Shown: positions 62,301 to 64,000 of the stretch, in pieces | How positions within the stretch are numbered: position 1 is the first letter of the stretch | Layout of the letters: each line of letters opens with the position of its first letter | Assembly (NCBI GenBank): GCA_030386875.1 | Contig: CM059560.1 | Span: 21,756,683 to 21,820,682, forward strand | Reading direction: 5' to 3' | Source: Morinoia aosen | Lineage: Eukaryota > Arthropoda > Malacostraca > Amphipoda > Talitridae | DNA: 64,000 bases | Notes under the pieces: generated by a model | Seen by the model: the letters and a program-made list of their open reading frames with translations, nothing else | Told to the model about the DNA's origin: nothing | The model's database searches: none | Position numbers and translations under genes: made by a program

Positions 62301-64000
62301 GTTATTTTTAAGTCTTTTTCTTTTAGCTGCTTCTCGAATATTTCTGTGTTTAAAAATACCACTCAGCCTTTGGATGTCTTCACTCCAGTTCCAATATTAT
62401 ACTATGCATAACAGCTGAATATTAATATCCACTGTGACACCCTATTACTGTTGACACCTATTTTAGAGTTGCTTCGAGCTTGTAATCACTGTTTTATGGT
62501 ACTTTAAATCATGTATCATATGTTCATGACATTTAAATGGTAGGTATGTATTTAAGACCAACATATTTTGAATTTTATGTTCCGCATATTTTAAGCAATT
62601 TTCCTATCAGATTTTCAATTTGTTCATAGTTTTACCCCGTTCAACTATCCTATTTCGATCTCATCCCCATCACGGCGGTGAGCAGAAGCGGCATAGCGCG
62701 CCCCGCCTCGTCTTGGATAGACGACTACATGTCCTGGTCCATCTACAACATGGACGAGAACTCCTACGAGAGCCCCTGCTGTCGCGTCTACCAGAACGGC
62801 TCCTTCTGTCCCTCCACCGACTACTATGAGAACTGTGACAACTGCGACATCCAAATTGCCGATGTCAGTATTTAATAACCATTTTCATAGACTTCATAAC
62901 AGTTTTACTTGTAGGTCGACTGTAATTTAGATTCTTTTTTCCGAGCGATTTGCCTCTCAATTTTATGATGTTATTGTAGTTTTGCCTCTCTGAACACTTG
63001 TAGCGGCCGAGTGTACTGAGCGCTTGCGTCCTGTGCTTCATGCACGGGTTCGAGCCCTGTACGCGGCAGTTTGCGTGAAAAACGCTGACGCGGCAAATCA
63101 AGGCCGTTGCCTGCAGTGTGGTCACTGTCCTCAAGGAATGTTACTTGGGCACTAAGCGAGAGGAAAATAAGGCCTTAAAGCTCGGGCGTGACTAGGGGCC
63201 TGGGGAACCCCTATCATGTACATCCCCTGTAAAGTATCATGTCAATGATGCTAGCCACCTTCTACTAAAAAGAGGAAAAGCCTTGGTATATACCAATATA
63301 TACCAATTGTAGTTTTGCCTGTGTTGTAAACAGATAGTGTAGGAATACTCAAATATATACTTAATTCACAATCCTTGCTCTCTTTTGATATGCATACTAA
63401 GTTTTACTGCTCTCAAAGCAAAATGATTTTGTATTTTTAATTTTTAACATCACCAAATTGCTTATTTTTCTCTCAGTATCAAGTTTTAACTCTATATTAT
63501 TATAATTTTAAATAATTCCAAGACAGTTTATTTATAGTTAAGTTCAATAGCACAAGTTAAATTTTAATCCTTATTTAGTCTTCTTTGATATATTTCTTAT
63601 TTCTCTGAATGTAATTACTGTAATTTTCGTATGCCTAGTAGGTACTATTCTCTAGTCAAAGATGGTATGGTGGCCCGCCTCCTTTTGTATTGTATGGTGG
63701 TAATTGAAATACTGATCCTATTATCTTGAGCATGCCTCTTTGGACACAGGCTGAACTTCATTTGCATGCTACCAATTTCGATGTTACAAATTCTGCAGCT
63801 GTAATGTGGCTTCATTGTTAGAATGACCCACGTAAAGGATCGATTGTAAATGACTCGTGCTTCAACAGGACGGCCTGCGGCCCACGCCTGAGAGCTTCAA
63901 CAAGTACATCTCGTTCTTCTTGGAGGACATCCCGTCCATGTCGTGTCCCAAGGCGGGCCACGCAGCCTATGGCAACGCGGTCAACGTTGTGCCGGGTGAC
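17160..64000 (+). CDS. NPC1: NPC1-like intracellular sterol transporter, 18 exons, incomplete at both ends
   Basis: Niemann-Pick C1 protein takes cholesterol from NPC2 in the late endosome/lysosome lumen and passes it to the limiting membrane. Exons (17160-17325, 18979-19182, 20058-20350, 21769-21940, 22889-22987, 25781-25998, 26818-26919, 27542-27729, 28295-28406, 29077-29189, 30121-30275, 30809-30960, 31511-31691, 32367-32494, 59763-59957, 61466-61692, 62686-62863, 63869-64000) sum to 3015 nt, with matching phases at every junction and no internal stop. Domains in order: sterol-binding NTD (exons 1-3), proline-rich linker and first membrane helix (4), middle luminal domain (6-10), sterol-sensing domain (11-14), cysteine-rich luminal domain (16-18). 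Cholesterol-contacting Asn (PANCPYSGP) and Gln (CCSSNQ) align with human N41 and Q79. The signal peptide and C-terminal helices are not identified. Exons are GC-rich, introns AT-rich or satellite. It is closer to the general NPC1/NPC1a type, but I cannot exclude a paralogue. Confidence 0.96.
17396..17481 (+). mobile_element. CCCTCAG-head retroposon, 3' fragment (copy 10)
   Basis: Matches only the family 3' end (atactaac..., ctttcctctcttaggaacac, ttttgttgcgattagagatt, tctagtctaatct). It begins about 70 bp after the exon 1 donor. No target duplication is clear. Confidence 0.65.
18278..18637 (+). mobile_element. CCCTCAG-head retroposon, copy 11 (full length, perfect 16-bp TSD)
   Basis: Flanked by identical ctttactcaggtagag at 18262-18277 and 18638-18653. 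This fixes the element ends: the first base is the head cccctcagg and the last bases are the taatctaat tail. The 360-bp length is the cleanest measure of the family unit. Confidence 0.96.
18979..19182 (+). CDS. NPC1: NPC1 exon 2: NTD core
   Basis: Encodes [14 protein letters not shown] and then RCPSCLRNF...TCAPDQSMY, matching human FFGNVSLCC, RCPSCFYNL and LTCSPRQSQF. The Gln after CCSSN aligns with human Q79. NVS and NSS are possible N-glycosylation sites. The split Asp codon at the start is completed by 'ac'; the exon ends gacacca|gtgagt, one base into an Asn codon. Confidence 0.95.
19183..20057 (+). other. NPC1 intron 2, with two upstream copies of the exon 3 acceptor region
   Basis: 875 bp. 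It is mostly unique, but its last 170 bp are an imperfect 76-77 bp tandem repeat whose third copy provides the real acceptor (see the repeat entry). Confidence 0.85.
19887..20075 (+). repeat. Tandem duplication of the exon 3 acceptor region (period 76-77 bp)
   Basis: Three copies of the acceptor and first exonic bases: ttctaccttcctacag|ataagactgt (cut at 19904/19905), gtactgacaagactgt near 19976-19991, and the true ttctaccatcgtgcag|acaaaactgt (cut at 20057/20058). The first two also share cgttgagact/cgttgagaca. Copy one keeps a good acceptor; copy two has lost it. Confidence 0.82.
20058..20350 (+). CDS. NPC1: NPC1 exon 3: end of NTD
   Basis: Encodes [20 protein letters not shown], matching human [21 protein letters not shown], then [12 protein letters not shown] and [16 protein letters not shown]. 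The junction with exon 2 makes an N-K-T glycosylation sequon, and NES is another. It ends in phase 0 at ccttcg|gtgaga. Confidence 0.95.
20418..20470. repeat. Short purine-rich tandem repeat
   Basis: About three imperfect copies of a 15-18 bp unit containing ggaaaaacttaa. Confidence 0.75.
20840..21206 (+). mobile_element. CCCTCAG-head retroposon, copy 12 (full length, perfect 14-bp TSD)
   Basis: Flanked by identical ttaatgtttgaatt at 20826-20839 and 21207-21220. The head ccctcagggggatacaac, the centre and the ggttagggaggcttaaac 3' motif are intact, with a taatcttaatc tail. Confidence 0.95.
21769..21940 (+). CDS. NPC1: NPC1 exon 4: CSC-x-DC motif, proline linker, first membrane helix
   Basis: Encodes [18 protein letters not shown], matching human [20 protein letters not shown], then a membrane helix rich in L/V/I ([20 protein letters not shown]). 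NSS at the exon start is a sequon. It starts phase 0 after gttgcag and ends ataaag|gtgcct with one base left over. Confidence 0.95.
21941..22888 (+). other. NPC1 intron 4
   Basis: 948 bp of AT-rich unique sequence with nothing recognised. Donor gtgcct, acceptor tgttgcag. Confidence 0.8.
22889..22987 (+). CDS. NPC1: NPC1 exon 5: cytosolic stretch before helix 2
   Basis: Encodes a short divergent stretch ending [12 protein letters not shown], which aligns with human FEGCLRRLFTRWGSF. It starts after tgttgcag by completing a Val codon and ends cactg|gtgagg. The first 25 residues are not conserved, as expected for this loop. Confidence 0.9.
23105..23562 (+). repeat. 20-bp minisatellite, family A (tccatcaatcttgacatcgc)
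   Basis: About 23 copies with cattgc/catcgc and ctccat/ctctat variants. Two copies lack three bases (tccatcaatcgacat). It begins about 117 bp after the exon 5 donor. Confidence 0.97.
23595..24875 (+). repeat. 20-bp minisatellite, family B (cttgacctcactttgtcggt)
   Basis: About 63 copies, nearly identical. The variants are positional: ttatcggt at the first two copies and at two isolated copies (about 24223 and 24403), and ttgtcagt in the last nine or so copies next to family C. Each unit contains TGACCT. Confidence 0.98.
24876..25300 (+). repeat. 20-bp minisatellite, family C (cctcacctcatcagttttga)
   Basis: About 21 copies following directly from family B through a transition unit (cagtcctgatctcacc). 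Edge copies carry cttcac for cctcac. The cagt...ttgacctcac core is shared with B. Confidence 0.97.
25781..25998 (+). CDS. NPC1: NPC1 exon 6: helix 2 and start of middle luminal domain
   Basis: Encodes a hydrophobic segment ([18 protein letters not shown]), then [20 protein letters not shown] and [18 protein letters not shown]. These match human [21 protein letters not shown] and YFDQHFGPFFRTEQLIIR. It completes a Gly codon at its start (gttgtcag|gc) and ends phase 0 at gaacct|gtgagt. Confidence 0.97.
25999..26817 (+). other. NPC1 intron 6
   Basis: 819 bp. It contains a decayed relative of the TTAA MITE found in intron 16; otherwise unique AT-rich DNA. Confidence 0.8.
26262..26402 (+). mobile_element. 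Degenerate copy of the TTAA MITE
   Basis: About 140 bp align with the 3' two-thirds of the intact element at 62014-62234: ctgccaaatggcaactcc / ctgccaagtggcagttcc, ggtgttggtgac / gatattggtgac, gacagtggttgtaataacg / gacggtggttgtgttaacg, and ccaatatgagtaaaaaattcg / gtaatatgagtacaaaaattcg. The terminal repeats are lost. Confidence 0.8.
26818..26919 (+). CDS. NPC1: NPC1 exon 7: middle luminal domain
   Basis: 34 codons, phase 0 at both ends (accgcag|gtg to aatgag|gtatgc). [13 protein letters not shown] and DIQNYIENE correspond to human FGPPLDIQILHQV and DLQIAIENI. Confidence 0.9.
26920..27541 (+). other. NPC1 intron 7
   Basis: 622 bp of AT-rich unique sequence; nothing recognised. Confidence 0.8.
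27542..27729 (+). CDS. NPC1: NPC1 exon 8: middle luminal domain
   Basis: Encodes [20 protein letters not shown] and [14 protein letters not shown], matching human [20 protein letters not shown] and [14 protein letters not shown]. It then reads [17 protein letters not shown] where the human NPC2-binding loop has an FF pair; that pair is not obvious here. Sequons: NTT, NCT, NVT. It starts phase 0 after tgccag and ends ttcag|gtactt. Confidence 0.97.
27730..28294 (+). other. NPC1 intron 8
   Basis: 565 bp of unique AT-rich sequence; nothing recognised. Confidence 0.8.
28295..28406 (+). CDS. NPC1: NPC1 exon 9: middle luminal domain
   Basis: Encodes [20 protein letters not shown], matching human [20 protein letters not shown]. 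An internal ctgtgagtcc resembles a donor but the reading frame continues through it. It completes an Arg codon at the start (tgctcag|g) and ends phase 0 at ccact|gtaagt. Confidence 0.96.
28407..29076 (+). other. NPC1 intron 9, with an inverted repeat
   Basis: 670 bp. It contains a 19-bp inverted repeat at 28669-28729 and a partial direct repeat (cggtgtc...gatacaatt at about 28597-28621 and 28697-28719). Otherwise unique. Confidence 0.8.
28669..28729. repeat. Hairpin-forming inverted repeat
   Basis: aacctaacaaaatcgtatc (28669-28687) pairs with gatacaattttgttaggtt (28711-28729) at 18 of 19 positions around a 23-base loop. It may be the remains of a fold-back element; no target duplication is seen. 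Confidence 0.8.
29077..29189 (+). CDS. NPC1: NPC1 exon 10: middle luminal domain
   Basis: Encodes [20 protein letters not shown] and AAAWEKA, matching human [20 protein letters not shown] and AQAWEKE. The acceptor is tctcttggag|gac, less typical than its neighbours; it is chosen because it keeps phase 0 with exon 9. It ends gaaagc|gtgagt. Confidence 0.92.
29190..30120 (+). other. NPC1 intron 10
   Basis: 931 bp of unique AT-rich sequence; nothing recognised. Confidence 0.8.
30121..30275 (+). CDS. NPC1: NPC1 exon 11: end of luminal domain, first helix of the sterol-sensing domain
   Basis: Encodes [20 protein letters not shown] and [14 protein letters not shown], matching human [20 protein letters not shown] and VVISYAIMFLYISL. 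Acceptor ccctcag|g, donor tttca|gttagt, leaving one base of a Ser codon. Confidence 0.96.
30276..30808 (+). other. NPC1 intron 11, possible retroposon tail
   Basis: 533 bp. A short block at about 30395-30449 (ctaccctcccatggggagg, then cccggtatatgtatgtatg) looks like the 3' tail of a dispersed element ending in (GTAT)n, but its other end cannot be defined. The rest is unique. Confidence 0.5.
30809..30960 (+). CDS. NPC1: NPC1 exon 12: sterol-sensing domain
   Basis: Encodes [20 protein letters not shown] and then [10 protein letters not shown], matching human [20 protein letters not shown] and GLPLTLIVIE. The acceptor tgcctccag|gc was chosen over the later ttcag because it restores the phase and the missing Gly-Gln-Phe residues. 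It ends phase 0 at attgag|gtatgg. Confidence 0.94.
30961..31510 (+). other. NPC1 intron 12
   Basis: 550 bp of unique AT-rich sequence; nothing recognised. Confidence 0.8.
31511..31691 (+). CDS. NPC1: NPC1 exon 13: sterol-sensing domain core
   Basis: Encodes [18 protein letters not shown] and [14 protein letters not shown], almost identical to human [18 protein letters not shown] and [14 protein letters not shown], then SEAACFFLG. The VGVDN motif belongs to the proton/sterol-coupling helix region of this RND family. It starts phase 0 after gggcag and ends ttttttgg|gtgcgc one base into a Gly codon. Confidence 0.97.
31648..32145 (+). repeat. Tandem copies of the exon 13 3' end plus donor (4 units, 120-128 bp)
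   Basis: Unit 1 is the last 44 bp of exon 13 with its donor and about 80 bp of intron. Units begin near 31648, 31773, 31892 and 32020. Units 3 and 4 keep ttctttttgggtgcg, the exon-donor junction; unit 2 has lost it. The unit joints create acceptor-like sequences (ctactatag|ctcctc, cctctgcag|cttctc, cttctacag|ctcctt), so the intronic units look like small pseudo-exons. Confidence 0.88.
32367..32494 (+). CDS. NPC1: NPC1 exon 14: end of the sterol-sensing domain
   Basis: Encodes [20 protein letters not shown] and [17 protein letters not shown], matching human [20 protein letters not shown] and [17 protein letters not shown]. It starts ttggcag|gt, completing Gly, and ends phase 0 at caggag|gtctga. 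The donor gtctga is weaker than the others, yet precedes the 27-kb intron. Confidence 0.96.
32550..36030 (+). repeat. 19-bp minisatellite (tgaccttttcctgctcgtg type), about 183 copies
   Basis: Units read ccttttcctg plus a variable joint: ctcgtgtga, cttgtgtga, cttgtgaga, cttgtgcga, attgcagga, attgtgtga. The ctcgtgtga type dominates the left quarter, cttgtgaga the rest; attgcagga is scattered on the right. The unit lacks stop-forming triplets on the minus strand in every phase, so long overlapping minus-strand open frames arise by composition alone. It begins about 55 bp after the exon 14 donor. Confidence 0.98.
36031..59354 (+). repeat. 23/24-bp satellite, about 990 copies, with higher-order structure
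   Basis: Two length types alternate: a 24-mer starting gtgatcctttctccctacac and a 23-mer starting gtgacctttctcc(c/t)tacac, both ending tagc. In the left third the 24-mer (ccctac) and 23-mer (ccttac) often alternate as a 47-bp dimer. From 41 kb, rare variants (cctttccccc, acacttgcg, acaatagcg, cttcctacac) recur in the same order every 3.2-4.2 kb. The joint with the 19-bp array is abrupt, at gattgcg|tgatcc. The last copies decay at actaccgtgacctttcgatt. Confidence 0.98.
59355..59762 (+). other. Unique end of intron 14
   Basis: About 410 bp of AT-rich unique DNA before the exon 15 acceptor. A T-rich run sits at about 59473-59482; nothing else is recognised. Confidence 0.75.
59763..59957 (+). 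CDS. NPC1: NPC1 exon 15: cytosolic loop and next membrane helix
   Basis: Encodes [11 protein letters not shown], then [20 protein letters not shown], matching human KNRLDIFCCVR and [20 protein letters not shown], then a hydrophobic helix. Phase 0 at both ends (cgttgcag|agt to gttgag|gtgagg). Confidence 0.96.
59958..61465 (+). other. NPC1 intron 15, two-thirds minisatellite
   Basis: 1508 bp. A 26-bp array fills about 59985-61015; the remaining 450 bp is AT-rich and unique. Confidence 0.88.
59985..61015 (+). repeat. 26-bp minisatellite (gatacctttggggaaatgat + taaaat/caaaaat), about 39 copies
   Basis: Two main unit types end in gattaaaat or gacaaaaat and are interspersed, often in a two-to-one pattern. 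At about 60840 the units switch to gatgcc with gatgaaaat, ggataaaaat or aataaaaat endings, so the right end is the more diverged. It begins about 27 bp after the exon 15 donor. Minus-strand open frames across it are a by-product of the unit. Confidence 0.98.
61466..61692 (+). CDS. NPC1: NPC1 exon 16: start of the cysteine-rich luminal domain
   Basis: Encodes [38 protein letters not shown] and [19 protein letters not shown], matching human IGLDQSLSMPDDSYMVDYF, QYLHAGPPVYFVLEEGHDY and NMVCGGMGCNNDSLVQQIF. It starts phase 0 after attccag and ends gctaacag|gtgcga. Confidence 0.97.
61693..62685 (+). other. NPC1 intron 16
   Basis: 993 bp holding the intact TTAA MITE; the rest is AT-rich unique DNA. 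The end shows ggtgagcag|aagcgg, with other AGs nearby. Confidence 0.82.
62014..62234. mobile_element. piggyBac-like MITE, intact ends, TTAA target site
   Basis: A 221-bp non-coding element. It has perfect 10-bp terminal inverted repeats CCCTTTAACG (62014-62023) and CGTTAAAGGG (62225-62234), immediately flanked by TTAA on both sides (62010-62013, 62235-62238). TTAA target duplication and CCC-starting ends are the hallmark of the piggyBac superfamily. Just inside the left end is a perfect sub-terminal palindrome, AGAGGACAC-CA-GTGTCCTCT (62028-62047). It has no coding capacity and would need a transposase in trans. A decayed relative lies in intron 6. Confidence 0.93.
62686..62863 (+). CDS. NPC1: NPC1 exon 17: cysteine-rich luminal domain
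   Basis: Encodes [18 protein letters not shown] and then [15 protein letters not shown], matching human RIGFAPSSWIDDYFDW and SSCCRVDNITDQFCNAS. Acceptor gtgagcag|aag was chosen because it completes an Arg codon from exon 16 (IANR|SGIARP). The upstream tcatag acceptor would break the frame, and gtgag|cag three bases earlier is a possible NAGNAG-like alternative adding one residue. It ends phase 0 at gccgat|gtcagt. Confidence 0.93.
62864..63868 (+). other. NPC1 intron 17
   Basis: 1005 bp. It contains a tRNA-derived SINE with target duplication; the rest is AT-rich unique DNA. Acceptor ttcaacag|gac. Confidence 0.85.
62988..63305 (+). mobile_element. tRNA-derived SINE with perfect 15-bp TSD
   Basis: Bounded by identical attgtagttttgcct at 62973-62987 and 63306-63320. 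The head carries RNA polymerase III promoter boxes: an A box-like tagcggccgagtg (63001-63013) and a consensus B box ggttcgagccc (63047-63057). A tRNA-unrelated body of about 240 bp follows, with ctcgggcgtgactaggggcc and ggggaacccc, and a tail with tatataccaatatatacca. The intact target duplication suggests recent insertion. Confidence 0.93.
63869..64000 (+). CDS. NPC1: NPC1 exon 18 (runs off right edge): cysteine-rich luminal domain
   Basis: Encodes [18 protein letters not shown] and [19 protein letters not shown], matching human GGDFMRFLPMFLSDNPNP and CGKGGHAAYSSAVNILLG. Phase 0 start after caacag; still open at 64000. About 270-290 residues of the protein should follow. Confidence 0.95.

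Noticed and set aside
62630-62685. Exon 17 starting at the tcatag acceptor near 62629
   Set aside because: It gives the wrong phase after exon 16 and adds residues absent from NPC1 relatives; the acceptor at 62685 fits both phase and alignment.
63001-63073. Functional tRNA gene
   Set aside because: The A and B boxes are present, but there is no complete cloverleaf and the element has a long unrelated body, tail and target duplication; it is a SINE.
1-64000. Retrovirus-like, LTR or Polinton elements
   Set aside because: None seen: no long terminal repeats and no polymerase, integrase or capsid-like frames on either strand.

Overview
This is a eukaryotic, almost certainly arthropod (probably insect or crustacean) genomic window. 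It carries the 5' and central parts of one recognisable gene, on the + strand: NPC1, the lysosomal/late-endosomal sterol transporter of the Niemann-Pick C1 / Patched-RND family. I assign 18 exons between 17160 and the right edge. They join in one consistent frame across all 17 introns and give about 1005 codons, against 1278 for human NPC1. They run from the start of the mature sterol-binding N-terminal domain to the cysteine-rich C-terminal luminal domain. The last transmembrane segments lie beyond 64000. The signal-peptide exon was not found with certainty; a weak candidate is at 1939-2058. The species is inferred only from protein similarity and splice-site style.

Layout. 1-1803 is a 26-bp minisatellite cut by the left edge. 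1804-17159 is AT-rich, largely unique DNA upstream of the first certain exon, or its first intron if the 1939 candidate is right. It is peppered with a 340-390 bp short retroposon family. All twelve copies in the window (6.8-21.2 kb) lie on the + strand, several have clear target-site duplications, one is 5'-truncated and one is inserted inside another copy. 17160-32494 holds exons 1-14, with three related 20-bp minisatellites in intron 5 and two places where an exon edge has been copied in tandem into the neighbouring intron. 32495-59762 is one giant intron of about 27.3 kb. About 98% of it is two satellites: a 19-bp array of about 3.5 kb, and a 23/24-bp array of about 23.3 kb with a higher-order period of 3.2-4.2 kb. 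59763-64000 holds exons 15-18, a 26-bp minisatellite, a TTAA-flanked piggyBac-like MITE and a tRNA-derived SINE with a 15-bp target-site duplication.

How it works together. Everything coding belongs to one protein, which accepts sterol from NPC2 in the lysosomal lumen and moves it to the membrane. The two sterol-contacting polar residues of the N-terminal domain and the sterol-sensing domain core are conserved, so the gene looks functional despite its intronic load. The unusual content is in the introns: tandem arrays that begin shortly after 5' splice sites, share a TGACCT (AGGTCA) core between families, and contain hundreds of splice-acceptor-like or donor-like motifs. I found no bacterial-type operon, CRISPR array, rRNA gene, functional tRNA gene or retrovirus-like element.
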